Shown piece after piece: positions 29,072 through 41,043 of a DNA stretch of 64,000 nucleotides. The stretch comes from Lunularia cruciata (lineage: Eukaryota; Streptophyta; Marchantiopsida; Lunulariales; Lunulariaceae): the NCBI GenBank assembly GCA_948567375.1, contig OX419758.1, positions 2,051,001 to 2,115,000 on the forward strand, given 5' to 3'. The stretch's first letter is position 1, and each line of letters begins with the position of its first letter. Position numbers and translations under genes: made by a program. The notes below the pieces were generated by a model that made no database searches, was not told the DNA's origin, and was given only the letters and a program-made list of their open reading frames with translations.

Positions 29072-29279
29072 TTTTTGGTTCCGTTGCCGGGACAAGTTTT
29101 TGCCTAAGTACTTTGGACCTTTCATAGTAGAGAAGGTGTGGGGAAATTACACTTATGATCTCAAGGAGTTGGGAGGAAGACACTTTGATAGGATTAACCA
29201 TGATAAGTTGAAGATGTACCATAGAAGGTAGAGAGACCTTCACTTTGAGGACAAAGTGAAAACTTAGTCCGGGGGTAAA
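29072..29279 (+). pseudogene. G3 unit 2: internally deleted internal region
   Basis: After LTR 2 a primer site (29076-29092, TGGTTCCGTTGCCGGGA) joins directly to the last ~186 bp of the internal region, which matches 28194-28379 and includes the end of pol and the polypurine tract. About 6.2 kb is missing. This primer site has G where unit 1 has A, so unit 2 is not a plain copy of unit 1. Confidence 0.93.
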
Positions 29280-29971
29280 TGTAACACCCATTTGTGCATG
29301 TGTGTGGTATTGTGATATTTAGCTTGGTATTACAAGTACTTAAGAGATATTATTTATATAGAGATAAAGGATGGTTCTATATTAGTCATGGTTAGCTAAA
29401 GTTAGTCATAGCTAAGATAGATGGGACCTTACTTTAGAGGAAGTAGAAAAGATGAGCACCACTATTTTGGATTTTAGTGTGTTAACTTGGTATTATTCCT
29501 AGGTGTTTGGCTTTGGGGAAAGAGTTGAGAACTCTTGGGCCCGCAAGCCTTTTTGTTTTGGATTCTTCTTTAGTCCAAGGATAGCCCATGTGAAGGAATC
29601 CTTGCTTTAGTGGTTGGGTCAAGATAAGACCACATGCTTAGGGGAATATGCCCATGTGAATGGATATTCCTTTCTACTTTTTGACTTTACTTGACTTTTA
29701 GTCTAGTAACTTGAGTTACTACGGTAATTAGTAACTTTGATACGTAACTATTTCACAAGTATATAAACAAGGAGTGAGGAGGTACTCATCATCCTTTCAT
29801 TTGCAACTATCTCTCTCTCATTGAGTTCTCTAGTGAGCAATGTCTTGAGTCTTGGAGTGTTAGCCTTGGAGGAGTATGATGGAGTTGGGGTTCCTTGCCT
29901 TCTTAGTCCATGGTGCGCTACCATAATAGCCATTAGAGGTTCATCCTGAGTGAGAGACAGGCCGGCTCACA
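29280..29971 (+). repeat. G3 LTR 3 (3')
   Basis: 692 bp. The only difference I noticed from LTRs 1 and 2 is CCATTAGAGG in place of CCATCAGAGG near 29933. Confidence 0.96.
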
Positions 29972-29975
29972 GATC

Positions 29976-30970
29976 ACCATTCATGTTGATTCACTTGCAC
30001 AAACGACAAGATCCACTCATGCACTATTAGAGTCACTTGTAGCTTTATTGTTTGCCCACTTCATTATGGATATGCTTGTGTTTCTAATGGGTTTGCTTGC
30101 TGACTTTTGGAGTTGCTTGAGGCCAAAATGGGGTTGCTTGCCTCCTAGCTGCTACATGTGGGAGTTTGCTTGGGACAAAGTGGAGTTGCTTGTGCATATG
30201 GTTTTAGTTGCCTTGATGGGTTCCAAGGCTCCACTTGCTAGATGTTTGATAGTTTTACCTTTTATCCAAATATAATATTACTTCCCACATTGCTTTCTTT
30301 TGCACACCCACACATAAGAATAGAATGATTTTAATAGGAACTCTTGAAAACTATTTTTGTCTAAAACACTTACTATTGAAACTAATTCAAGAGTTGAAAC
30401 TTGTTTAGTTTGCTACTTCAAAGAAAATTAGACTTCAAATGTTTTCCATGAATTAGTTTCTTAATATCTCCACTTGGAAGTATCATCAGCACTTAAAAGA
30501 AGAACAAGAAAGTATCATCCGGACTCTAAAGAAAGTAGCATCTGCACACAAAGAGGTCTCTCTCACACATGAAATAAATTCCAAAAGAGGATTGTTTTCC
30601 AAAAGACCAACATGTTTTAAGATCTCCCAAAACTTAAAAGTATTATCAAGACTTTTAAAGTCCCAAAAGACTTTTAAAGAACTTCCCAGAATTCAAATGT
30701 CCCAAAACATAAAAGAACTTTCAACTTCAAATGATTTCCTTTAGATGACTTGTTTTAAGATCTCCCAAAATGTGAAAGTATCTTCAGGACTTAAAAGGAG
30801 TCTCAAAAACTAAAAGGACGGAGAACTAGGGTTTAGGGTATTGTCACTTTTCTTTGAAGGGTTTTATAAACTAGAATAGAAAATCTTGGCAAGGTTCTCC
30901 GTTTAAACACTTCTGTTTGAAGGGTTATATAAACTTGGGAAAAATGAAGACTTATGAAATTATTTGCTTA
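29976..30970. other. Unassigned noncoding stretch
   Basis: No gene, LTR or family match was recognised. It includes AAAGTATCATC and CCCAAAA-CTTTTAAAG motifs repeated irregularly between about 30470 and 30800. Confidence 0.5.
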
Positions 30971-30974
30971 AACA

Positions 30975-32520
30975 TACCTTGCACTTGATCAGACCACAAA
31001 CCTAGGACAAGCTTCAGCCGCAAATTTTAAGCAGATCCAAGTCGGAGAAACTCCATAGAAATGTCAGTATTGATCTAACTTAAATATGAAGATGTGCACA
31101 AGTAATTATTTTGGTGATAGCGAGTTTAGTTGATGACACTTTCCATAAATTGAATAATTTTTCAGTTATTCACAAGAATATCATACTTTTCAGTTACTCA
31201 GAAGAATATCATACGATAATACTAAGAACTGAAAACTCATTTCTGTTAAATGAGTGAACTATAGACGTGTCCTTCATAAAAGATCATTTTTGTTAAAAAA
31301 GTGAACTATAGACATGAGAAAGATATTTTTTGTTAAACGAGTGAACTATAGACTTGTCCTTCAAAAAAGATAATTTTCGTAAAAAAGAGTGAACTATAGA
31401 TATCTTCAAAGGACACCGGTCCTACTAGATTATGAGTCATAAGTTATCAATATTTTCTACGGTGCTTCTGATCTCAAAGCTCAAATATGTTCATGTAGTG
31501 CGTACATTACTCTCTCATCGTCCTTAATGATCTTCACCTCTGGCTTGGATTATGAGCAGATGGCGAGGGGTGGAATTGACGGCGTTTTGTGGAAAACTGC
31601 AGTTGAGTAAGTAGTTGCTTTTCACAAGGACTTTGTGGTAGCATAACACGTGACACTGATTTTCTCACATTGGGTTACTTTTCTATTTTGTTATATGAGG
31701 TGACTCTTCATTTTCTGAGGGCGCATCTGTGGATGGATTCTCTACATGTAGTTATATGTGGTACGAAGTTTGATAATTCATGCTAATTATGAAGTTCATT
31801 TTATTTCCTTTTAGCATGAATGTTTTTTGTCAGTTCTAATTTCATTGTATTTCCTTTTCATCAACACTACTGATACATTTAATGAGTTCTGGATCAACCA
31901 TTCCTCAAATAGCTTATGTCCTCAGATATCTATATCCATGTTTTATTTTGCACACATATTTGCACTCACTGCATGGACCTCTATCAAGACATTGAAGATT
32001 TGAAAGCATATCAACTATATGTTTATTAGACAAAGTTGGTTGGTGTTGGTTCACAATAGATTCTCTACACGTGGTTATATGTGGTATGATGCTTGATAAT
32101 TCATGTAATTTATGAAGTTCATTTTATTTCCTTTTAGCATGGATGTTTTAAGTTAGTTCTACTTTCATTGTATTGCCATTTCATCGACACTGCTGATACA
32201 TTTAATGAGTTATGGATCAACGGTTCCTCAAATGGCTTCCGTCTTCATATATCTATATCCATGTTTTATTTTGCGCACATATTTGCACTCATCACAGACC
32301 TCACTGAAGATTTAAATGCATACTAACTACATGTTTATTAAACAAAATTGGTTTAGGTGGGTAATAAGCAAACTTGCAGAATTAGACAGTGGATGCTGAT
32401 AAAATATTGACGATCTAATCTTTTAGAGTGGATGCAGTTGGGATCTAAACCTATTTGTATCGGATGCCTTTGCTTGAGAGATTGTATTTCTTAAAGATTG
32501 TCAAAATCTCTATCATATTG
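30975..32520. repeat. Dispersed repeat family S, long copy
   Basis: 30975-31565 and 32460-32520 match 56705-57363 in direct orientation (TTGATCAGACCACA, CTTTGCTTGAGAGATTGTA). Within it GAGTGAACTATAGAC recurs about four times at 31250-31400. The long copy carries about 0.9 kb (31570-32455) absent from the short copy. No coding capacity was recognised. Confidence 0.8.
31736..32360. repeat. 323 bp tandem duplication
   Basis: Units starting at 31736 and 32059 share GATTCTCTACA, TTCATTTTATTTCCTTTTAG and CATGTTTTATTTTGC, at an estimated 85-90 percent identity. They lie inside the extra 0.9 kb of family S. Confidence 0.9.
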
Positions 32521-33240
32521 TTGAAGTGATCGTGACCGCAAAGGAATCCATCAACAACATGGAATGCGTCCCATCTGAAAGGAATATGGATAAGACTTGA
32601 ACAAGTTCAACTTATAAAAAGTGGCTAGAAGTTCTTAGTTTGGCTAGCTCTGCTAATCTTTTGCCATTCAAAACAGAGGCTGATTTTGTAAAAATTTTGG
32701 CTCTTGCTTATAAGCTGCCGAAGCCGAAGCCAAAAGGAGTAATCAGAAATTCAATCCGAGGGACATGAGAACTTTGTCAAATGCGAGTTCCTGTGTGAAG
32801 AAGGGGAAGTTTCACAACTTCTTTGGCTCATGCTTTTCCTATTATCTTGAAACCGCATGAGATGTTATATATACTAAAAGGCATGGTGTAGTACATATTC
32901 CTATCGGTCATTCTTCCCCTCCTTTGAGTTTGCTACGTGGTCGAGTGTCCCTCAATGTTTAGATATGTCATAATGACATGGTTTTAAATTTTGGTTTCAT
33001 CTTCGTAATAAAATATCCGAAAGAGAAGGTTCATCATGTTCAACAAACATATCCAGGTTTTCAGTCACTTTATTAAGTATAATTTTGGTTATCGTTTTGT
33101 GTTACTATGCTATTCACTTCTTAGTACTCTCTTCTTTACACTCTCTCGGTGGGAAGCCAGATCAAGATCAACAGCAAGCTCAATGTCCATGTATCTCTGC
33201 TCTGCTTTGCATTACAACATTATCCACAATCATCAAGGAG

Positions 33241-33455
33241 TTATACTAGGGCCACAAGGCAAATCCATAACATATTACAACTAGTTACAAAGTTGAAGTG
33301 ATATGATATATTTCTGGTAATATAAAATAAAGTTAACCAACATGTCCTTATTTTACCAAGGTCACAAGGCAAAGCCTTAGCATATTACAATTGGTACAAA
33401 GTTGAAGTGATATGATAAATGTCAATTAGTATAAAACAAAGTTATAAGGCTTTTC
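33241..33455. repeat. About 110 bp tandem duplication
   Basis: Units starting near 33251 and 33361 share CACAAGGCAAA, CATATTACAA and AAAGTTGAAGTGATATGATA. Flanking 32520-33240 and 33456-34140 show no recognisable gene; short ORFs there lack family features. Confidence 0.85.
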
Positions 33456-34139
33456 CGTAGTACACGTGTTCTACTAGTAGTTTATAATGAAATAAGCGGA
33501 GTTCATTGAGGCATCTTGGTTGATTTCTCTCTCATTTGTTTTTTGCTAACCCTACATTCATTAGAGACGTGTCTCAAGACAGTCAGAAAACTACTCAGGA
33601 ATGCTTTGCAAAAGTTACAAGTCTACCAAAATGATCGGTTGAAGCCTCCATGTTGGACCATGTCATCCTAAGAATTTAACAGTAATCGGCCGGTCCACTT
33701 TTCTCTCCATTTCGCCTTGTGGGTTTGTTGACTTTGTTATACTAGTCAGATACCCACACTTGCTATGAATGAAACCACCCCTCGATGAATTCAAAATCTA
33801 TAATCTATAAGATAGCTAGTCTAGGATATTTGCTTGTTTGGCGAAGTTTCTCATGAAATATTTGTTGTGCTTGTTGGCACTATTTTGTCTCCTTTGTAAT
33901 TCTTGGTTTGCAACAATTTGCTATTGGTTGACCTTCCTTTACTAGGAGATCCATAGGTGGTATTTGGTATACTCTCTTTTAGTATTGCTCATGAATCCAC
34001 TAACCGTCTTTACACAATCCTCCCTCTTTGACCTGGCTATAATATTCGAGAGTTTTTGATAGGAGGATTATGGAAGTATTTGATAATATTATTGGACTAG
34101 GGACATTTGAGTGTATGATAGGGGATTTGGTACATAGAT

Positions 34140-35260
34140 AGACATCTATACCGATTTCATGTGGAGGGGTAAGCTTGCTATATATGGAAGAGATGACACC
34201 TATAGCATTTTTGGGTAGTTGGGCTCTCTCGGCATCTCTACTTTCCTCTTATTTTGTGGTTGTTGATAGACCATTTTTGGAGACTTATGTGATAGAGGTG
34301 GCGGAAAGAGAGATCCTTTTCTCTCCAAAATGTTATTGTGGGAGACAAGAGATAGTTCTATCCCCATGGGCAAATGAGGACCTTCCATCTTTTGTTTCAC
34401 TTTCATCAAATTGGACTAGAGGTTTACAATCTTCCTTGATGGAATGATAGTGTCAGCATACGCTACTTCTCTCTTAATTGACTCATCCATTTCCTCAAGC
34501 TACTAGAGCACATCTTCACTCTTGCTCCGGAAAGGTGCAGGCTCTTGGATCCCAGCTCGACCATGCATTAGAGCATTCTAACTAGCTACTTTCTCTCGTA
34601 TGATGAGGTTTTGCCTAGGTTTGATCCATCAATTTGCATCTTCATTACTCACTTGTGATTGTGGTTCTACACTAGATGCAAGAATGGTCCATATGAAACG
34701 ATGTCCTTTTGGAGGATAGAGGGTAGCTACCCATGATGTTATCAAAGACATAGTGTTTGCTATGGCACAAGAGAGTGGATACTTGGCTTGAAGGGAGGGT
34801 TTGTATGCTTTGTAGACCACAAGTGTTAAGGCAGACTTATACTTGGTATCATATAATCAAATGACAAGGGAAAATATTATGGTTACCGACCCTATAGGTG
34901 ATGTAATTTCAGAGGGAGTGATTACCCATCTCGTTAGACAAAAAAAGGCGACCGCGTAGGAAAAATGAAGGATGGGAAGACCCCACCAAGCCGTACAAGG
35001 GAGAGACAAAAAAGGTAACATGGGGCTAAGCCCCAATAGAGTCTGTATGAGAAAGGGTTTAGGGTTGCTGCCCATCTCGTTAGATGGGCAGCAAGTGGAG
35101 CGGCAACATGCAAAGTTTCCAAGTATAGAGGTATGCATCGAGATCACCTCTTATTCCTCTAGCCTAGAAGTTATATGGATCTACATACACAACATTTAAC
35201 ACATTTGTCAAATAATGCATAAAAGCTTATCATGTCGCACCCTTGTATGGTTTGATGTGG
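34140..35260. repeat. Family R repeat, uninterrupted copy
   Basis: Matches 4950-5399 joined to 17571-18130. It shows the empty site of G1: CATCTTCATTACTCACTTG here against CTTCATTATT|element|ATTATTCAC there. This confirms the G1 boundaries and its target duplication. Confidence 0.8.
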
Positions 35261-35269
35261 TCTTGCCAT

Positions 35270-36060
35270 CCTTTGTGTTTTCTACGCGGTCTCCCTTCCT
35301 CTCGTTTGCGAGAAGTAGTGGATATCCCGATATTATTCCACTGGGATTCCTTGCCACCTGGTTAGATAAAAACGAATCTGAAGTGCATATACCTTGGATC
35401 CACGCATCTACTACTCAATGCTCCTTCCATGTGTTCAACATGTATAGGGCGGAGCGCCGTATAAGAGTATCATCAGGGAGACTTGTTGACTCCGCTACTG
35501 TAGCTGCAACCAAGTGAGGGACATGAAAATCTTCACCGTTGACATTACCGTGGTTTACCAATTCCTTGAGAAACTCTTCACGGCTTCTCCCTGTTCGTTT
35601 CGCTCGCTGCACAGGCGTGCCACTCTACCCTCAGGCGTGCCACTCCGACCATGAAGTCATACTTATCGACCCGAAGAGGTGGAGTGAATGTGAATTGCGG
35701 AGGTGATTGAGGGAATATTGTTTGCTGCATGAAGGTGTGTCTCGCGCCTCGTTTCCAGAGCTTTCTGTTCATGACTTCAGTCTACACTCGGAACTCGTGC
35801 TCCTACGAAATTAGGGTGAGAATTCTCATTGTCATTTGTATTTGAAGCTTTGATACATGTGAGGTGCTCGATTTAAGACAGGACGAGACTTGTACTTTAA
35901 TGTGATGACTTCTGGAGCGCGTCTCTCAGTTATGCCTGCTAAATGGCGGAGATAGTGTGACTCTAGTTGAAATTGGTTGATCTACAGGAGCTGTTGGCTA
36001 GATTGGTGGTATCTAGTCAGTGCTCGCCCTTCCCGGACCTCGGTTGTTGTAGAGGATATC
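35270..36060 (-). other. Unassigned region with weak minus-strand coding signal
   Basis: Two overlapping minus-strand blocks (35772 to 35578 and 35612 to 35415) would join through one frameshift: first FTFTPPLRVDKYDFMVGVAR, then REEFLKELVNHGNVNGEDF. I do not recognise them. They could be a decayed exon or chance. The rest of the stretch shows nothing. Confidence 0.2.
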
Positions 36061-36064
36061 AAGG

Positions 36065-36640
36065 GTGTTTTCCACATTTGGTTAATGGTTTTCTAGAGAT
36101 GAAATCAGTGCAGATCAGTTTCAGCAACCAGTAAAGGATGACATACAGATGATGGCGAAAACCATTCTAATTCCTCGCAGTTTGTGGATGGAACATAGAA
36201 TCTTGGTACCAATTTTTACCGCATCATGCAGCAGGACTTGGTCTGTCCTACCAAGTCTCTTAGCTTCTGTGAGGTTCTTTTTAGAATTTCATGCACGGTG
36301 AAGGTTTTGCAGTTAATTTACTTCAAGCTGTTTGAATAAACCCATTTTCTAATAAATGTTTGTTCTCTGGTGTATATCGAATGCTCTGCTAAATCGTTCA
36401 AGGATAGAAGTCAAGCATGCCAAAAATTTACAGGAAATCAACACATTTCTGCAGAGAGGGCAAAACGTAGAGACAGCGATCTTTTGTAATTCAATGCCGT
36501 TCAATTAACTGTCCTGACGCTGATTAGAGGATCGCTACTCTGCACTCTTCGTGTCTTTATATCACATCTACAAGTTTCATTTCCATAGGTCCAAATCTCG
36601 TAGACTATGTACCGACAGTATCAGAATGTATCATTGGCAT
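36065..36640. repeat. Segmental direct repeat, copy 2
   Basis: Counterpart of 2365-2960 in the same orientation. It lies upstream of hydrolase gene A and about 33 kb from copy 1, with the whole transposon nest between them. Confidence 0.8.
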
Positions 36641-37136
36641 ATGTATTCTATATATTCACCATCCATGATCCGTACAAGTTTTCGTCTCGGATTTCGCAAA
36701 GCATGTTGCGAAATTCATATGTTCTATCGAGTTCGGATTCTAAATTAACCTCATGGTTTTGCAGCAACCAATATACAAGATGACGAAAATAAAGAATCTA
36801 TGGGGGCGATTCAGTTGAGATTGAGAAAGTCAGAAGAGTTTACGGAAGACATCACTCAAGATGGCGGAATATTTAGCCCCCAAAATCGCGGAAAATGTAG
36901 CAGTCGGGATGGAGGGAGTTGCAGCATACCAAGGGGAAGAAAATGTTCTACAGACTGCGGAGAGCTCGAACTTCAGCCTGCAAATGTGATCAAGGCATGC
37001 GAACGTTGGCGAAACTTTCTCGCCGAGTAAGTCTCCACATTTTCCTCTATCTCTACTGCAAACAAAGGAATCTAAAAACTTTCAGGCTCTGTACTACTCT
37101 TGCTCTTGCTGGTCGTGCATGCTTGTGTATGGTCCA

Positions 37137-37836
37137 TGATGAGAACCTTTCTTCCTAGTCTTTCAAGGAGATGGTCTATCCTCAGTCATTCTGACCTCTG
37201 ATGTATCAGACATCCTAGCACTCAGCTTTCCTAGTCTCACCAGAGTAGACACTCCTGATTGCACTAAGCAATATTCAACTCACTCTCTCAGAGCCTTCAA
37301 AGATAATACACAGCAGCATTCACGAGACATCCTAGCACTCAGCTTTCCTAGTCTCACCAGAGTAGACACTCCTGATTGCACTAAGCAATATTCAACTCAC
37401 TCTCTCAGAGCCTTCAAAGATAATACACAGCAGCATTCACGCAGCATGAAAGGTACCCCAGTGGTAAGCAGCATAGAACACTCCTAAAACAAGGTACAAG
37501 GTGCTGGGAATGATCTTTGTATGAGAACTTACAGAAACAAGAGTAGAAAACACTCTTTTATACACTTAAGCAAACCCTAGGGGGTTGCTTTGCTGAGCCC
37601 TAATTAGGGCTGCCCCCCTTTACCCTAAGTAAAAGATATTTAGCAGAGTCTAGAAGATTCTAACAAAACCTTAAAAACAAAGAGAAGTCACTAAACTAGA
37701 GATTAACTAAACTAACAGTTCATTCTTTATATTCTTCAATTGGTTCGGTTGCTTCAATAAGGAAAAGGAGATCACAGGGACGAGTATCTGACCAGGGGCC
37801 ACATAGCTTGGATTTATTACAGAATTTGATCCAACA
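37137..37836 (-). mobile_element. LTR-like retroelement fragment in the gene A intron
   Basis: Minus-strand sequence starts TGTTGGATCAAATTC at 37836 and ends near 37137 at GGTTCTCATCA. It lies wholly inside the proposed intron 1 of gene A. A TATA-like TGTATAAAAG lies near 37555-37565 on that strand. A related copy in plus orientation is at 40380-40923, ending at the same sequence. No target duplication was seen. It may be a solo LTR plus leader or a short nonautonomous element. Confidence 0.6.
37208..37441. repeat. Perfect 117 bp tandem duplication
   Basis: Units 37208-37324 and 37325-37441 are identical as far as I can read. The related element at 40380-40923 has a single copy, so the duplication arose in this copy and recently. 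Confidence 0.95.
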
Positions 37837-39580
37837 TACTGTACTTACGTGACACATTATTATCCTCCTTTGTAAATGTACAGCGGAGTTACTCTATTTA
37901 TGTGGTGTATAAGCCCACCGGAGCTGAACCTGAAGTAGACCTCCTGTTCTTTCACGACCTCCACGAAGCGTGTGAACCCTTCCCTCACTTTTCTACTTGG
38001 ACATCTTCGGCGACTTCACCAGAAGTGGTAGTTTGGCCAGGAACTTGGATACCGGAGATGTTCCCGCTCGCCCGCGTTTTAATAGTAAGTTACGATGGTG
38101 CCCTGGAGCAAACAGACTTGTGTGGACAGGCGGACCTAAATATCATTCCCGAAAAGATCTATTGGGAAATGACTCGGGCAGATGTGGGGACTCGTCGCCC
38201 GATGATTTTGATCGGCCATGGTGTTGGCGGCCTTTTGATACAAGTTATATGTTGTTTGGTAGAAGGTGAAATTTTGCGAATTTCCTGTGACCGGTCATTG
38301 ATGTTTATTCAACAACTTATAGGTGTGTTTCTCTACGGAACTCCACACTGCGGAATGAACCACCCGTACAATGAGCCTGGCTTTGACAAACAACACCGAT
38401 TTACAAGAAGTTACTTGCTGACGGACGTGAAAATTATCAGCACTGGACTTGGTCGGCTAAGGGAACGTTTTGCATCTTTTCTCCAGCGATATCCAGATTG
38501 TCAAGCTTTTTCAGTTGGAGAAGGGCGAGAGACCATGCTGGTATGTATGCTCATGTGAGTCATCAACTTCCTATCCTTTCTTATCTTATGGACTTATTAC
38601 AGCAACGGTCCTCTGCCCTCTCGTGGCTATCGGAGAACTCAAAACCAGTCTATCCCTTGAGTTGTTAGGATGTATAAATTGCTTTGAAACATCGTGATTC
38701 TTGCTCCTCAATTCCTTTTGCCATGGAGGTAAATACTCATCCGTCATTTCCAATGCTGAATTGTATATTTGAACAAAAGAGCTGAGTATATCGCGTAGAG
38801 AACAGGGCAACATACATCTGTGGCATTTGAGACTACAGTCGTAACGATTACAGAGTACTCGCTCATGCAGAGGTTGAATCATTTTAAGCAACCAACTCTC
38901 CTGGTCCCAGAGGCTTCTTCAAGGAGGGGGAGTTTTCATTACGTCTATGAAGATCACGTCACTATTTGCAAATTGAACAGCCCATCATCTCCCAGTTTTT
39001 GTATTTTTAACGACCTTCATAAGAGAATGCCAGGAGCTAGAGGTACCGGTCCAACTAGTCACTTGAAACACTACTTAGTCGTGAATAACGATACAAATGT
39101 TTCCTTATCGCACTGTATCAAGTAAGATTTGAGATGTGGTGTATGACTTTGAATGTTGTTTTTATTAGAGAGATCAAGGAAGCGAAATCCTGTTTGGCAA
39201 TCAGAGGCTGGTCTTGAGCACGTCTATTTGGGGTTCCGACTGCAATGCAGCAGGGACAGTACCCTTTCCGGGAACTTTCCCCACAAAGTCCAGGTACCGC
39301 ACTAGAAGAAATCTCTTTCTTCATGATCCGTTCCTTTGGTTGATCTGTCGGCATAGATCAAATGATAGATGATGATTGAACCTCTTTGATGAATATGATC
39401 GTTACCTGGAAGGCTTATAAGAGAAATGTCCGAAGGATGTTAGCTCAAGGATGCTTGTGGTGTAAATCTCAAGTATTATTGTTCGCTTTCTATATGGTAG
39501 CAAAACTTGTAAACCCGTGAAGTGTGTAGTTCCGTGAAGTTGGCATCAAATGATTATGTAGAGTCTGTTCGAGGTGAACT

Positions 39581-39799
39581 GTGCATAATACAAAAAAAGT
39601 GCTCCTGAATTGGAACGGTGTGCAGGATAAATTAAGGACAAAGTTGACCTCCGACCTCAAGATTGTAGCCGAGAATTTCAGCTGTAGTGATAACCTTATT
39701 GTGGTTAGGCATGCTGGTCATGAAGTCTTTATTCTATGTGAAGTTCCATATCACATAGACATCTTAGTCAGAACAGTCCACAGTTGCTGTGCTGCGTAG
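39581..39799 (+). pseudogene. Possible stray hydrolase-family exon
   Basis: The block LKIVAENFSCSDNLIVVR resembles KQLNCGEHDETFIVK, encoded just before the C-terminal exon of gene B (about 41811-41909). It lies 3' of the C-terminal block of gene A, so it could belong to a third, mostly deleted copy. Evidence is one short resemblance only. Confidence 0.25.
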
Positions 39800-40014
39800 T
39801 TCGTGAAACGACAAATCATTGAGGAGATCAAGTCCCTTAACCAGTCGGAGGATGATAACATTCAATAAAACCGCTCCCTAGGTCTTGGGTTCTTTCGCAA
39901 GGAGTGTGTAAAACAAGTATTTACACAGAGTTGACGAGAAACTCCTTAGGTCCTCGATTTTCTCGCGAGTGTGTAAAACAAGTGTTTACACATGAGTTGA
40001 GGGGAAAGTAAGCT

Positions 40015-40350
40015 GTGGTGTTGCTCAAAAATTTGGAAGAAAGTTTTCGTGCGGCCATCAACGAAAGGTGTAAGTCTGTATCGCCGAAACTTTGGAGTGA
40101 CTATAAGGATTTACTTCGTGGCATCGTCTTCCATACTTGGCCTTCGATGGAAAATAAGCAAGGTCAAGTCTTATTGCCCTGTACGCAGGAGAGTGTTTTC
40201 GACCCCGAAGCGCTGAACTGGATAGTAGCAGAGATTTGCACTACCCATGAGAATATCAAGGATCCTACGGTACGTGTCAAGCTTCATGTATTGGTGAATT
40301 ATTTCAGACGAAGCACTAGATCTTGTTGTTCCGAACCGGCATGTATGTGA
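40015..40350 (+). CDS. Open block upstream of hydrolase gene B (111 aa), unrecognised
   Basis: Open frame with ordinary plant-like composition, including KLWSDYKDLLRGIVFHTW and DPEALNWIVAEICTTHENI. It precedes hydrolase gene B as exon 1 precedes gene A, with a retroelement of the same family between. It may be a 5' exon of gene B. No domain recognised. Confidence 0.35.
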   Translation: MVLLKNLEESFRAAINERCKSVSPKLWSDYKDLLRGIVFHTWPSMENKQGQVLLPCTQESVFDPEALNWIVAEICTTHENIKDPTVRVKLHVLVNYFRRSTRSCCSEPACM

Positions 40351-40379
40351 AAGCTTGATGTATGGTGTCGGTTAACCCC

Positions 40380-40923
40380 ATATATATTCTGTTAAATTAA
40401 GTAATCTCGAGTTTAGAGACTTTTTCTTAGAATCAGACAAAATAGACACTGTTCATGGACTGTTCACATACTTTCCATGTGCTGCATGTGTTACATGAGC
40501 ACTATGGTAGCACACCATTCAGCACACCCTACAGCACACCTTTCAGTACACCCTTTAGCACACCTTTTAGTACACTCTTCTATCTATATAATCCCAGTCA
40601 GGAGTTTCTTCTACTGGAGTTGATTTCTACCACTTCCCTTTTGCATTTCGTGAAGTCCTGAGCTGCCTAACACCATCTCAGGAGTGTTCTGTATTGGAGT
40701 TCTGTATCTCAGTATTGGAGGTTATTTGTGCTGCGTGAGTGAACTGGCTGTACTGTCTTTGAAGGCTAGGAGAGAGTTAAGTACTTCTGTGTGCAATTAG
40801 GAGTGTCTACTCTTGTGTGACTAGGAAAGCTGAGTGAGTGCTAAGATGTCTGATACATCAGAAGTCAGAATGCCTGAGGATAGACCATCTACTTCAAAGA
40901 GCAGGAACAAAGGTTCTCATCAT
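40380..40923 (+). mobile_element. LTR-like retroelement fragment upstream of gene B
   Basis: Plus-strand relative of 37137-37836, inverted with respect to it. Matching blocks include TAATCTCGAGTTTAGAGAC, GGAGTGTCTACTCT, ATGTCTGATACATCAGA and the shared end AGGTTCTCATCA. About seven copies of an 11 bp motif (AGCACACCTTT and variants) lie at 40510-40580. Confidence 0.6.
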
Positions 40924-41043
40924 ATTCAGTAGTGCTTGAGTGAACGACTTACGAACTTATTTTTAGTTTGCAATGAACGTCGTTGACCCATTGCTGTTTG
41001 AAAATCACCAATTGAGTAGAATGTACGTTTTCAACAGATTCAA

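Larger units (their letters stand above)
21239..29971 (+). mobile_element. G3: young Ty3/gypsy (non-chromodomain) element with three LTRs
   Basis: Three near-identical 692 bp LTRs lie at 21239-21930, 28380-29071 and 29280-29971. The outer flanks share GATC (21235-21238 and 29972-29975), a likely 4 bp target duplication of the whole composite. Unit 1 is complete. Unit 2 keeps only a primer site and the last ~186 bp before the LTR. A tRNA-Asp-like primer site, intact gag-pol and absence of a chromodomain place it in the OTA-type gypsy group (Athila/Tat relatives; moss and lycophyte lineages also exist). Near-identical LTRs imply a recent insertion. Confidence 0.95.
36765..39122 (+). pseudogene. 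Alpha/beta-hydrolase gene A (SERAC1-like / HNL-type), probably degenerate
   Basis: Putative exon 1 (36765-37026) lies between GTTTTGCAG and GA|GTAAGT and encodes an unrecognised Cys-containing stretch. Exon 2 (37884 or 37889 to 38540, donor CTG|GTATGT) encodes the hydrolase core: VDLLFFHDL, WIPEMFPLARVLIVSYD, ILIGHGVGGLLI and GVFLYGTPH. The 37889 acceptor keeps exon 1 in phase. A later block (about 38873-39122) gives the C-terminal part, LLVPEAS and the histidine motif EDHVTIC. In relatives the nucleophile is Ser in GHSxGG; here it is Gly (GHG), so hydrolysis is unlikely. Hydrolase domains of this type precede NB-ARC in liverwort HNL immune receptors, but no NB-ARC is visible here. Exon structure is tentative. 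Confidence 0.6.

Noticed and set aside
21707-29933. Three identical 61 aa minus-strand ORFs
   Set aside because: They repeat only because they lie in the three G3 LTRs; no protein family is apparent.
31250-31400. Spaced repeats of GAGTGAACTATAGAC as a CRISPR-like array
   Set aside because: Repeats are imperfect, spacers share sequence, and the setting is a dispersed eukaryotic repeat with a second copy at 57 kb.
33036-33284. 82 aa plus-strand ORF with a hydrophobic stretch
   Set aside because: It runs into the ~110 bp tandem duplication and lacks any family feature.
35215-35517. 100 aa plus-strand ORF
   Set aside because: No recognisable motif, and it starts inside a family R repeat.
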